64,000 nucleotides of DNA, taken from the NCBI GenBank assembly GCA_031771865.1, contig JASISA010000040.1:1488001-1552000 (forward strand), written 5' to 3'. Shown here in pieces: positions 29,722 to 40,035 of the stretch. The notes below the pieces were generated by a model that was not told the DNA's origin, ran no database searches, and saw only the letters and a list, made by a program, of their open reading frames with translations. The position numbers were made by a program, and so were the translations under genes. How positions within the stretch are numbered: position 1 is the stretch's first letter; each line of letters opens with the position of its first letter. This DNA comes from Nothophaeocryptopus gaeumannii (lineage: Eukaryota > Ascomycota > Dothideomycetes > Mycosphaerellales > Mycosphaerellaceae).

Positions 29722-32103
29722 GTGAACACCTCTTGGACTGCCTCCTTTCGCTCACACTTCGCTCGTTCCTTCCCTTCTCAACGCTGCTTCGGCCATAGCA
29801 GACTCGACGATGCTGGCCATTGTACGCTTCTGTCACCTCCGATGCCGATGAGAATGCATCTCCGCCATGTAGTTCCACAGAACATCCGGCGCATCACGCG
29901 CCGTTACCCATGGACTCGGCATTTCTCCCTAACAACAGCCGTCTTGATATGCGTCTGGCTTTACGCAGTATACCTCGGAGAGCGAACCATATTCCGCAAT
30001 CATATTGACTTCTGCCAGTGGGAGAAATGGGAAGATTGGCCTCAGGACGCAAAGCCGCATCATCTCGTATTCATTGCTGACCCGCAACTCGTCGATCCGC
30101 ATACATACCCGGGACGACCATGGCCGCTCAGCAGATGGACCGAGACTTATACCGATCTGTATATGGCACGCAACTTTCGTCTAATCAATGAAAAGCTGGA
30201 TCCGGACAGCGTGGTGTTTCTAGGGGACTTGTTCGATGGAGGCAGAGAATGGAGTACAGAAAGAGCGAGGCCGCTGACGAGCAGTCAGAGAGAACAATTG
30301 GAGAAGCTGTTGATACTGGATGGGTCGAAGAAAGAGGGGCAGAGGATGAGCGTGGATGGCCAGAAGGACCTGAATGTCTACGAGCCCGGCGAGAATGGGA
30401 GATGGTCGAAGTGGAAGATGGAGCAGTGGAATTCGGAGTACGACCGGTTTGGGAAGATCTTCCTCGATCAGGAGCAGCTCTATCCACATGTGCACAGGGA
30501 GTTTTTACAGGCCTTTGAACAACCGCAGGACCCGGTCAGCATACAGAACGGAGCCCCGAATGTCATCTGGCAGGAGTATGGGATCGCCGGTGGAAAGGCA
30601 AGGGATGTCAAAATGAGCTTACCTGGAAATCATGATCTGGGATTCGGATCAAAAGTGCAAGTCACAGTACGAGACCGCTTTGAGTCTCGGTTTGGAGAGA
30701 CGAATAATGTTTATGTCATTGGGAATCACACATTCGTCAGCCTGGACGTACCCTCGCTTTCCGCCTACGATGAGTATGTGCCGAATGTTGGGCAAGTCAC
30801 GACTGAGCGTAGGATGCAGTTGAGGGATGTCTGGACGCCGACAAACGACTTCATGGAGAATCTGGATACCAAAGGGCCGAAAGTTGTGGCAGAGACGCTC
30901 AACGATCTCTTTCCTGGGTCTCATCCGCCTCAAGGGAAGTTTCATGGAGTCGTCGAGGCCAGGGACTTCAGTTCTGACGAGCACACGAAGATGAAGGTGA
31001 TGCCACAGCTGCCTGTTGTCCTGCTCTCTCACGTCCCACTATACCGCAACCCGGATGTCGACTGCGGCAAGCTGCGCGAGAAAGGCAAGGGCATCCCGAT
31101 TGCCATGGGGTATCAGTATCAGAATGTTTTGACACCCTCTCTGACCGGGATCATCGCCAAGAAGGTGTCGCGAGCCGGCGAGCTTGTTCATGTCTTCTCC
31201 GGAGATGACCACGACTACTGTGATGTAACCCACCGCTTCAACATTGGCCGGTGGAACGAGGAGACGAACAAGGAGTCGGGGACCATGCGAAGCGTTCGGG
31301 AGATTACAGTCAAGAGTTTCAGTTGGGCGATGGGTGTTCGCAAGCCCGGCTTCCTTTTGGTATCCATGTGGAATCCAGTCGATCTAATGGGCAGGCATGT
31401 GGGCGAGTGCATGGGCGGCGCTGTCGGGACAGGGTGCCGGACGATCCAGACACAGCTGTGTCTCTTGCCTGACCAGCTCAGCGTGTTCATCAACTATGCG
31501 AAGCTTCTTATGGGTACTCTATTCGTTCTCTTCGTTCGCGCCGTCTTCATCGGCATCCAAAATCGACCTACCTTCGAAGACGAAGACAGCGCAGACGAAG
31601 AACTCGACTGGACTAAACTTCCTCGCTACCAACCTCGTGGCAAGCCAAATGGTACAGCCAATGGCTATGCCAGCCCGAATAAACAAAACGGCGATGCCAA
31701 AGGCCGACAACGCGCCTCGTCAACATCCACCTCCCACACAACAAGCAACAACAGCCAAAACCTCAGCGTCCAACGCAGCTTCAATGCCCGCACTAGAAGT
31801 GTCAGTCCCGCCGCCACCGGCCAGTATGTGCCTGCGGTGCCTGGCTATGGCCTCCCGTCCGAAGACAACAAACCTCTCATCGAGCGAGCTGGATATTATC
31901 CGGCGATGCGATGGCAGGATCCTGATGAGTCGGATGAGGAGAGCCACATTGGGGATTTTGATGACAGTCAGGGCAAAGGTGTGAAAAAGGGGAAGAGGCC
32001 GAAGAGTCGGGCGAGGAAAGCGTTGGATGAGTTTTTGACGAGTGTGGGATTTGTTGCCATACCTTGTGTGGTTTGGTATGCGTTTCTGATTAAGAATGGA
32101 TAA
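29722..32103 (+). CDS. Calcineurin-like phosphoesterase, Ted1/Cdc1 family
   Basis: Single exon of up to 793 residues; the start at 29842 (MPMRMHLRHV) is more likely because the first 40 residues look like leader sequence. An N-terminal membrane segment (FSLTTAVLICVWLYAVYLG) is followed by the metallophosphatase motifs in order: FIADPQLVD, GDLFDGGR, GNHDLGFG, SHVPLYR and FSGDDHDYC. A second hydrophobic segment near LLMGTLFVLFVRAVFIGI and a C-terminal one (VGFVAIPCVVWYAFLI) frame a low-complexity cytosolic region. This layout is that of Ted1/Cdc1/PGAP5, ER or Golgi enzymes that remove ethanolamine phosphate from GPI glycans and so affect GPI-protein export. Intact. Confidence 0.88.
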   Translation: MNTSWTASFRSHFARSFPSQRCFGHSRLDDAGHCTLLSPPMPMRMHLRHVVPQNIRRITRRYPWTRHFSLTTAVLICVWLYAVYLGERTIFRNHIDFCQWEKWEDWPQDAKPHHLVFIADPQLVDPHTYPGRPWPLSRWTETYTDLYMARNFRLINEKLDPDSVVFLGDLFDGGREWSTERARPLTSSQREQLEKLLILDGSKKEGQRMSVDGQKDLNVYEPGENGRWSKWKMEQWNSEYDRFGKIFLDQEQLYPHVHREFLQAFEQPQDPVSIQNGAPNVIWQEYGIAGGKARDVKMSLPGNHDLGFGSKVQVTVRDRFESRFGETNNVYVIGNHTFVSLDVPSLSAYDEYVPNVGQVTTERRMQLRDVWTPTNDFMENLDTKGPKVVAETLNDLFPGSHPPQGKFHGVVEARDFSSDEHTKMKVMPQLPVVLLSHVPLYRNPDVDCGKLREKGKGIPIAMGYQYQNVLTPSLTGIIAKKVSRAGELVHVFSGDDHDYCDVTHRFNIGRWNEETNKESGTMRSVREITVKSFSWAMGVRKPGFLLVSMWNPVDLMGRHVGECMGGAVGTGCRTIQTQLCLLPDQLSVFINYAKLLMGTLFVLFVRAVFIGIQNRPTFEDEDSADEELDWTKLPRYQPRGKPNGTANGYASPNKQNGDAKGRQRASSTSTSHTTSNNSQNLSVQRSFNARTRSVSPAATGQYVPAVPGYGLPSEDNKPLIERAGYYPAMRWQDPDESDEESHIGDFDDSQGKGVKKGKRPKSRARKALDEFLTSVGFVAIPCVVWYAFLIKNG

Positions 32104-32137
32104 ATACAATCAATCCATGGCCTTGGAAGGCCGCAGG

Positions 32138-33982
32138 TCATCTCCACGTATCGCTCTCTGTAGCACTCCCTGCGCAGTTCCCTGGTACAGTATATGATCG
32201 ATCAGGATCAGACTCCCACTGTACCGATCCGTCTGTTTCCTTGCGGAAGTATTTGTAGGTGAACGATTGGCCCACTGGAAGTTGTACCGTCACGTACCAG
32301 AGATGGTTGCTATCGGTGTAGTTCTGTGCACTCAGGGCGACAGCTTTGTTGGTATTCCATGATCCGAGCTGAGAGATACTGCCGAGGATGTAGACGTTCT
32401 CTCCGTAGGTCGTTGTTGCCGTCTCTTTGAATAACACGTTGGTGAGTGTGGGCGTCGCTGATGAGCAGAGACTGGTTGTAGTGGCGGTAGGGGTACTTCC
32501 TGGCCTAGGAAATGTGTTCGTCGCAGCAGAGCAAGGACCAGAAGCAGAAGATCCAGTGCAGCTGTTTAGCAGTTTGGCTGAGGAGGCGCCCCACGATGCT
32601 GGCATGACGGCTTTGCGTGCGTTGTATGCTGTTAAGAAAGCAGCGTATGACCATGTAAGATCGGTGGCGGAGAGAGGGGAGCCATTGGAGCGGGAGTATT
32701 GTTCCGCCAGAGCACCATCTGAGGGCGTGTACTGCTGAGCGATCAACATGTAGCCGTCTGCGTACGCCATGACGGCGTTGAAGATGGCGGTGAAAGTCGA
32801 ACTTGATGACGCGTATGTGCCAACAGCCGCGGAGGAGTAGACGTCTTTGAAGAATGGCAATGAAACAGATGTGATGGTGATGGATCCTTGCTGCTTCCAC
32901 TGATAGACGGCATTGTAGAGCTGCTCGGCTGCGGCAAAGGTGTTGAGGTACCATGGGTTGCCGCCTTGATAGGAATCTTCCGGATAACGACCAACAGCAA
33001 CTGCTTTCCCTTGAGCGATGCCAGAGTTGATGGCGTAGATTGAGCGGAAAGAGTCGGTCACGATTTTGTGGTTTGCCAAAGCCTTGTCGCTGCAGGGTTG
33101 GAATGTATTGGCATTGCAGCCTACAGCTGGATCGAATAGGTGGATGGACGCGAGAAGACTGTTCGCGTCCTTCCCAGATCGACCGCCTCCAGTGTTGGAG
33201 AGAATGTATGATCCAGTCCAGTACGACTGAAGGACGCAGAGGACCTGAGGAGCCTGAGAGTCGCAGTTCGGGCACGTCTTGCCAATTTGTGCAGCCAGAG
33301 CGCTACCCTCTACGAGCGAGCGGTATTGTGCTGCGGTGGTGAAGAGAGTTGCGGAGTGGACCTCTTCCCACAGGTCGAAGCCGGTCTGGTTCCAGTATTG
33401 TGTGACCTAGCTGAGATCATTCTGTACGATTGGCCAGATGATGTTAGTCACGGAGGTCTTGTCGCCTTTGGAGAGAAGATAGCGAGCATAAGCTATCATG
33501 GCGGTAGCCCGGAGTGCTGGACCATCTCGTTGCGGTCTGCCCCAATTTCCGGTAAACTGCGTCTCGTCAACATTGAACTTGGGCTCGCCGAATCCGCCAG
33601 AGCAGAGACCACCGGACGGGTTGTTGACTTGCTGCAGTGCAGTCTGGGCGTTGATGTAGTCTTGAATCGTACCCTCAAGGCTCGTCTCTCCGCCGAGAAA
33701 TTGCTCGACCAGGCACTTGATGGTAAGCGCCGCGTCTCTCGTCCAGGTGTAAAAGTAGTCCGGATTTGACTTGGTTGGAGAAGCCACAAGTACGCCAGCC
33801 TTGGCTCCAGACACCTTCGAGCCAGATGACCCGATGTTGTTCAGTACGCCTTGCAGTGCCACTGAACTTTCAGCCGCCAGCCATGAGTCCAGTGAGCCAG
33901 TCGCTCTCGGTTCCAGAGCATCTTGAGCGGGTAGTGAGTATACACTTCCTAGCAGAGGAAACAAGCAGTGAACGGAACGCAT
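32138..33982 (-). pseudogene. GH15 glucoamylase with CBM20, one in-frame TAG
   Basis: One exon of 615 codons from ATG 33982; signal peptide HCLFPLLGSVYSLPA. GH15 blocks are NPDYFYTWTRDAALT, GEPKFNVDETQFTGNWGRPQ, DGPALRATAMIAYARYLL, then DLWEE with the catalytic acid, and later the catalytic-base region EQYSRSNGSPLSATDLTWSY. The C-terminus is a complete CBM20 (VYILGSISQLGSWNT; WESDPDRSYTVP). The secreted enzyme would release glucose from starch ends. Codon 192 (33409-33407) is TAG where all relatives have Tyr (NDLS-Y-V-QYWNQTG), just upstream of the catalytic acid; the frame is otherwise open. No intron fits. A one-base nonsense change, so a very young pseudogene, or an error. Confidence 0.88.
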
Positions 33983-34608
33983 CACGAGGTGAGCACGGCT
34001 TACCTGGTCCAAGAGGAGCCTGAAGAAGGTACAAAACTTTGGTAATGAGTTTGACGGTCATTTTGAAGGGGCCGAAGTGTCACGACTTGCCGCTGTGCAC
34101 AATCACAAGGCGTGGACGGATGTTATTCCTCTCCACAGATGCATGTTGAACCTCGACGGCGTAGAATTGAGTTTTGCGGAAACATATTCAAATGAAGAAG
34201 TTGCATCTTGGAAGAGGGGCAGTGTCTGCTGACTTGCAAGCGATGGCACGTCTGACGAAAGGTGGTATACAAAGGGAGGAGACAACAGGAGTATGCAACA
34301 GGTGAGTGGTTCGGGCGGAGATGATCACAAGGACCAAGACCAAGCGCCTTCTTTTGAGTTTGAGGTCGGGACAGACCCGGAGCTCGTACCGAGATCAGCT
34401 GCCGGTCCGAACCTTGTCTCTCCGTTCTCCAAACTCCATCCTGGATCGAGAGACAAATGGAAACTGCGTGGTTGGGTGGAGTGGCGCCTGCAGTTGCCCA
34501 ATTCACGGGCCAGGTCTGCGATGTTGACGTCAATTGTCTCTCCACAGGTGCACTCTAGCTCCAGCATTGAGGTGGTGCAACAGTAGGTACACTGACAACA
34601 CCATCGCC
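33983..34608. promoter_or_regulatory. Divergent promoter of glucoamylase and mitochondrial-protein genes
   Basis: 626 bases between outward-facing start codons. No gene of its own; open frames have shadow-like composition. Confidence 0.4.
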
Positions 34609-35131
34609 ATGTCTCTTCTCAACATCACTCGTCAAGCTACACGCTTTGCCGTTCGGCCAGCAACATCAACAACGACTAGATCATTCTCCAGCTCAAGATC
34701 AACAGCAGTATGGAAGGACCTGCAGGACAAGGACAGCATTCGGGTGGAATGGCAAGAGAACACGAAGAGCGGTACCGATGAACAGACCGCTGCGAACGAA
34801 GAGACCGCGTTCAGCAAGGACAGCTTGAGCCCTGAAGAGCATATGGACAAGGCGGGCAAGGAGAGCGCGAAGGTATGATCATCGATATAGTGGGAGAGAT
34901 GGTCATGAGCTGATATGACAGCAGCGAGGCCAAAGCACAAATCCACTCGACGTATCGCCGGCGAATCCAGAGGTCAGCAGATCCGCAACAGGTCGACCCG
35001 AACACGACGCTCGAGAAGGAGGTCTACCGAGAGGGCCGAGTGGAGGAGGTCAGTCGAAGAAGGGTGGAGCGGGCAAGAGGTATGAGAGCGGCGGTGACAA
35101 GGGAACACCCGGCGTGGACAGCACGCAATGA
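34609..35131 (+). CDS. Small mitochondrial protein of unknown function
   Basis: Exons 34609-34872 and 34925-35131, intron GTATGA to GCAG with a GCTGAT branch, 156 residues. The N-terminus is a typical presequence (LLNITRQATRFAVRPATS, then TTTRSFSSSR), followed by an acidic segment and, in exon 2, NPLDVSPANPEVSRSATGRP and a Gly/Lys-rich tail. The NPLDVSPANPEVS stretch looks conserved. I do not recognise a named family. Confidence 0.65.
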
Positions 35132-35832
35132 GATGTACAACAAGCTGCGGCAAATGAAACCCATACCATTCGACATCAGTTTCGGAGAAGAGCAAGAACT
35201 CGAGCTTGATACGGCAAATCCCATCAACAGCCCGGGGACGCTCAAGACGCGGCTTGAAGTCAAGGTATGGTAATCGCGGCATGACTTCTGTGCTGAAGAA
35301 ACCGCTGAGGTGAAGCAGACCTTGCTACACCCACGACTGGACGCTTGTGACTGTTCAACGGCTTTCTTCATAAGAGCGGTTATTACTTGCTATTTGCTGA
35401 CTGTACCTCAGAACAAAATGCAATTGCGATCCAGTACGAGGCCTCGCTTAGCAGCCGCTCGTACAAAGCAGACGGCTTCGCTTACGCAGACATCGACGCA
35501 GCACCTCAATGGAAGCATTGTTCAGCCCGCGGTATCCGGCACCTTCTACGTTACACAACATCGGCCACTCGAAGCTAGCGTTTCCGACCAGGGCCGCCCG
35601 AGACCACATACCCCAGAGGCTTCACGAGACTCTGTACCAAGCTGACAGAGCATTGTGTCGCCATGTTCCGAAGAGCTTGTCATCATGAGAAAGCAATGCA
35701 GCAGCAACCACAGTTTGCCATTGCATTCGCAATCTAAGGCGTCGAGGCTATGACCGGTATAAAGCTGCCAGAGCACGGTGACTCGTAAACTAACCTTCCA
35801 GTTCGACCACGGTCGTTCACAGAACAGCAGCA
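35132..35832. other. Intergenic region
   Basis: 700 bases without a supportable gene. Confidence 0.3.
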
Positions 35833-36315
35833 ATGGCGATCAAGAACGGTGCTCATTTCGACTACATCGTAGCTGGCAGCGGAACAGCTGGCAGTGTAAA
35901 AGGAGCAATCTCATGATCGCATCAAGCCAAAAACTTGCTATGTCCAGGTCGTAGCTGGACACCTCGCCGAGAACCCCAATGTCCGCACCCTCATCATCGA
36001 AGCCGGGGTGGCCAATTTACAGGACGTCTCCGCAACAAGTTCAAAGACATCGTTCTGGCAGAGTATCCATGGCCAATGCCCCCCCACTCTGACGAGGAGA
36101 TGAATAAAATCGTACTGGAGAGGCGCCAGACAAGCTTCCACCCATGTGGAAAATGTCGCCTTTCGAAGAGCATCGATCAGGGCGTGTTAGATCCGGAGTT
36201 GAAGGTACATGGTATCAAGAACTTGCGAGTCATCGATGCCTCCGTGATCCCAATCATTCCGGATTGTCGGATTCAAAGCTCGGTCTATGCAGTGGCAGAG
36301 AAGGGGCTGAGCTGA
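35833..36315 (+). pseudogene. GMC oxidoreductase reduced to its two ends by internal deletion
   Basis: ATG 35833 opens MAIKNGAHFDYIVAGSGTAG, the FAD-binding GxGxxG start of GMC flavoenzymes. After a likely intron (GTGTAA to TCCAG) it reads VVAGHLAENPNVRTLIIEAG. The sequence then jumps, in a different frame, to the C-terminal end: PPHSDEEMNKIVLERRQTSF, HPCGKCRLSKSIDQGVLDPE, VHGIKNLRVIDASVIPIIPD and VYAVAEKGLS. GMC proteins are about 580-650 residues; about 450 middle residues are missing, including most of the substrate domain. A deletion breakpoint near 36010 explains this. Not functional. Confidence 0.85.
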
Positions 36316-36788
36316 TTAAAGCAGAGCACAAGGACTCTTCGGATGATGCGTCTCACACGGCATAGCCGAATTCTGAATACTTGGTACGGGCTTTAGACTT
36401 CTCGGTGGTCCGTGCGTCTCATATATGGCCGGCTTAATTACTCTCCGCATTCCACGAGGATCAGAATGCACTTTTCCTGCAGACATAAATGGACTCAGCG
36501 GGATGTCGTTGAACCGTTATTCCCCTCGAAAAAGCATCAAGAAGGCAGTGCAGCCATCAAAGGGTTGTGGCTGCGGGACACGCCGGTTTGGGTGCATAGC
36601 CACCATCAAAGCTAACGAGGGTATTGCACAGCCACCAAAGCCAACGAGGGTACACATCGAGACACCGCACGGCCCACAGCAGAATGCCTCATTGACTCAA
36701 CTCGTACTCATATACAAGAGCCTCGTTTTCGCGGTCGCTCATTTCTCAAGCACATTCGACGTCACTAGAAGGAATACCAACACCCGCC
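36316..36788. other. Intergenic region
   Basis: Promoter of the F-box-like gene; nothing else supported. Confidence 0.3.
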
Positions 36789-38237
36789 ATGGCGACTGCC
36801 AAGCCAACAAAGACAACCAGCACGGTCAAGATCCTGAGGATCACAACCAAGCCAAAAGCAAACCTGATGACTCTCCCCGCTGAGCTACGAATCCACATCT
36901 ACGAGTATCTCTTCACCCACAAACCCTTATTGGACCGAAGACACCGCACAGGGTGTCCATGCTACAACCCCTACATCCTCGAACAAACCCCACCGGCACT
37001 CACATGCCATCAATTCGATCGATATGGATTCAAGAAGGGCCTGACGGACTCCCAATATCTCTGCCGACAGATTTGCGTTCGAAGACAGGGCCTTGCTCTG
37101 CTGAGAGTCAGCAAGCAAATCTATCGCGAAGCTAACGAATACCTCTGGAAGCCCATCACGATATCGTTCCTCGATCGAGGGGACATGTTGCACGCCTTGC
37201 GTGCTGCTCCGGACTCTGCACTGAAGCATGTCACCTCTTTCTCGCTCAGAGAGTTGATGCGCAACGATTCTATGCATGAATTCTCATATCCGTGGTACTG
37301 GATCGAACAACTCGATCGGAGCTGGGAGCGGATGGAGAGTTTGAAGCATATCGAGCTTCCAGCACGAGTGCTATCGAAACTAATAACTCTCGATTCAGTG
37401 TTCTTCTACCTCAAAAATCTGGAAAGTATAACAATCACCCATCTCGCCGAACACATATTTGTTACCCCTACTGGCGCTGAAGAAGCAGCGACGGCACTTC
37501 TGGGTTTCTCCCTCACATTCAGCGCTCCAGCGTGCAGTAGAAACCAGTGCCGTCGCTACAAAAGGCCATCTTTCTCACCCTCCAGAAAAGAACAAGCCAC
37601 ACTCTTCTGGTGCTCCAAATGCAGATACGCCGCCACGAGATTGGAAGATACAGTTAAAGACTGGACCACGCACAGATATCAATGGCAGAATCCGCTTCCC
37701 ATCTTCAACCGACTTGTTGTACAGGCTCGCAGGCACATTCCCTCCAGCTCACAAGAGACGCCGTATGTCAATACGGACGCTCTGAAGATCGATGGAGAGC
37801 CTGTCAAGCTGTCGATCTGGGGCTTACCTGAGGAGTCTGAGCAAGACCGGGCCGAGCGGAAGAAGATCGCTGCTATAGCTGCTATCGCTGAACGACGAAA
37901 GACATGCTCAAAGCCTTCCACACAGCGAGCAGGTCTTATTCAAGATGTTGGAATGGATGAAGAAGTAATGACACGGACTCGGATAGCAGGAGACCATCTG
38001 TACCATCGGAATCCACACAGGCAGGAGGAACCTCAAGATCATGTTAAGTTGCTGGAGCAGCGAGTCGGAAGGAACGCGAATGTGGCGAAACGAGATGCCT
38101 TGCAGGAGGCAAAGCAGAAAAGATTCAAGAGTGAGGCTTTGTTGAAGGCCAAGCAAGCCCGGGAGGTGCTGCAGAAAGCCGCTCGAAAGCGTGTCTCTCG
38201 ATCGAAAGATAGAGAAACAGCGATGGCAAGGGAGTGA
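36789..38237 (+). CDS. F-box/2EXR-like protein
   Basis: Single exon, 482 residues. Residues about 27-45 read LMTLPAELRIHIYEYLF, the fungal F-box-like motif, followed by LLRVSKQIYREANEYLWKPI, the second conserved block of this protein class. A four-cysteine pair (CSRNQC about 255 and CSKC about 280) may bind zinc. The C-terminal 130 residues are a charged, Lys/Arg/Glu-rich helix. These proteins are numerous in dothideomycetes and presumed SCF adaptors. Function beyond that is unknown; intact. Confidence 0.75.
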   Translation: MATAKPTKTTSTVKILRITTKPKANLMTLPAELRIHIYEYLFTHKPLLDRRHRTGCPCYNPYILEQTPPALTCHQFDRYGFKKGLTDSQYLCRQICVRRQGLALLRVSKQIYREANEYLWKPITISFLDRGDMLHALRAAPDSALKHVTSFSLRELMRNDSMHEFSYPWYWIEQLDRSWERMESLKHIELPARVLSKLITLDSVFFYLKNLESITITHLAEHIFVTPTGAEEAATALLGFSLTFSAPACSRNQCRRYKRPSFSPSRKEQATLFWCSKCRYAATRLEDTVKDWTTHRYQWQNPLPIFNRLVVQARRHIPSSSQETPYVNTDALKIDGEPVKLSIWGLPEESEQDRAERKKIAAIAAIAERRKTCSKPSTQRAGLIQDVGMDEEVMTRTRIAGDHLYHRNPHRQEEPQDHVKLLEQRVGRNANVAKRDALQEAKQKRFKSEALLKAKQAREVLQKAARKRVSRSKDRETAMARE

Positions 38238-38774
38238 GACGCACCGTTCTGGGTGTAGACTGGAGCGATATTGTCTACAGGGCGGTTTCAGCCTCACGAG
38301 TGATCTGCGCAACCTAGCCAGGAACGGTAATTGCTCGAACAATATGCCTGCATGCTGATCAAAGCCATTGGGTCTTTGAGTAGCCTTATTGGCGGATTCT
38401 CTGAGAGATCTTCCTGGTCCTAAGAGGGTGCTCGGTGTCAAAACCGAGGTTTCTTCCTCAGAGAGTCACACAAAATCCTGCAGGATCTTCACGAGCAAAA
38501 GAGATCAGTGGATGTCGCGCCATGGAGCAATACCGTCTCAGCCTAGAATCTTCGTACTTTCAAATCATTCGATGGAATCGTCCCACTTGCAATGCCATGT
38601 TACCGATTTTGGTCAGGGTGGAAAGCCAAGTCCAGTCAAACAACGCATCATAGCTATGCTGATACTTAGGGTGGCCTTCCTATCAGGCTGATATGCTCTG
38701 CCGGATCCCACTTGCTGCTCACAACATCTCACTCAAATCTCTTGACATCCAAGCTCACCGGAACGCCGCTCATC
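38238..38774. other. Intergenic region
   Basis: 540 bases, no supported gene. Confidence 0.3.
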
Positions 38775-39491
38775 ATGATTTTGTTGAAGTCACTCGCCTA
38801 CTTGGCAGCAATCACCTGCACAGCCTCCGCGGCATGCGACGCAGCCACTCGTCTCGCCGGCGCGGAACAAGTCATCTACGCCTACAATCTCGTCGATCCG
38901 GGTGCTTCTGCGGCGGCGTTCCAGAAGGTCCCATGGGGAGCACCCGACGCTGGCGGCGGTTGTGTGACGACAATGTGAGTATAAGTCCGAGGATGTATGC
39001 TGGGCTTGAATGTCGAGGCGCTCAGCTTACATCGCCGCAGCATCCCAGATGGGGCCTGTCCTATCCCCGTGGCCACCACTGGTGCTGGAACGTATGAGTT
39101 CGCCGTGGTAAGCAGGCAGGTCTTCTCTCATCTCACGGGAGAGTTTGTCGACTTTCCGGAGAATGGCACGACATTGATCAATACGAATGTGGTAAGTGCA
39201 GACAGACATCGACTTCAACGGTATACTCCATCAAACGCAACGTGACTGACGTGGTTTGTACCTATGCAGACCCTTGGCGTTCGCAACAACGTCCCTGTCC
39301 CGTTTACCTTCACCGGCCACGTGTACATGGACTACAATTCCGACTGTCGTATTTATCAAGCAAGAGCATACGCTCAGATCCCGAGCGAAGTCTTGGGCGA
39401 GGCTTTCTCTACGGCAGGACTGCCACCGCTGCCTGCTCAGGTTTGTGGCATTCTGCCTGTGAAGAGGGAAGAAGTGGAGTGGATTGCTTGA
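38775..39491 (+). CDS. Secreted protein of unknown family, three exons
   Basis: Exons 38775-38974, 39041-39191 and 39270-39491 join to 190 residues; donors GTGAGT and GTAAGT, acceptors CGCAG and TGCAG, phases closing exactly. Signal peptide LLKSLAYLAAITCTASA. The mature part has DAATRLAGAEQVIYAYNLVD, PIPVATTGAGTYEFAVVSRQ, FTFTGHVYMDYNSDCRIYQA and a C-terminal PLPAQVCGILPVKREE, with five cysteines and one N-glycosylation site. I cannot name the family. Intact. Confidence 0.7.
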
Positions 39492-40035
39492 GAGAACGCT
39501 TGTAGGACATTACGACTCGTGGGTGATGGCTCGTAATGAACGTGGAAAGTCTCATATAGTTCGTCGAATTTGTTCATGCATTTCTCGTCCCATAAGAGGA
39601 TGACGAGGTTTCCTATGTGGTCTTCACATTGCCAGGATTGCATACTTGAGAGGTGACGCATGCAGCCCTGAATAGTATGAGCCATATGTTCGAGGCACTC
39701 GTGTTGTCCCCCAGTTATGTGCCTGAGGACAGACAGTTGTTGCATGATCATTGCTTCAGCCGCGATTGGTTGCTCGGGCCGAAGCGCCTAATATGCACCG
39801 CCTTCATTCTTTCTTGTATACTCTCCAACTCGCTATAGCAATCCTTAGACGAAGATGGCAAGGCGCTGTATTCAACAAAGTTCTTCTGCACCCAACTTGT
39901 GTCCTCACTTCCGATGAGCTCAAGAATTACCTGCTGCCTGACTTCTTCTCAGAGCTCTACATGTCCTACGATTCACCTACATCGCGCGCAACGACAGCAT
40001 ACATGACTTGACGAGAACACGACCAAAACGCCAAC
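39492..40035. other. Intergenic region
   Basis: 540 bases, no supported gene. Confidence 0.3.

Noticed and set aside
35040..35273. Alternative second exon for the small mitochondrial protein in another frame
   Set aside because: The exon at 34925-35131 joins in phase with a good acceptor; the other frame would need an unsupported extra splice.
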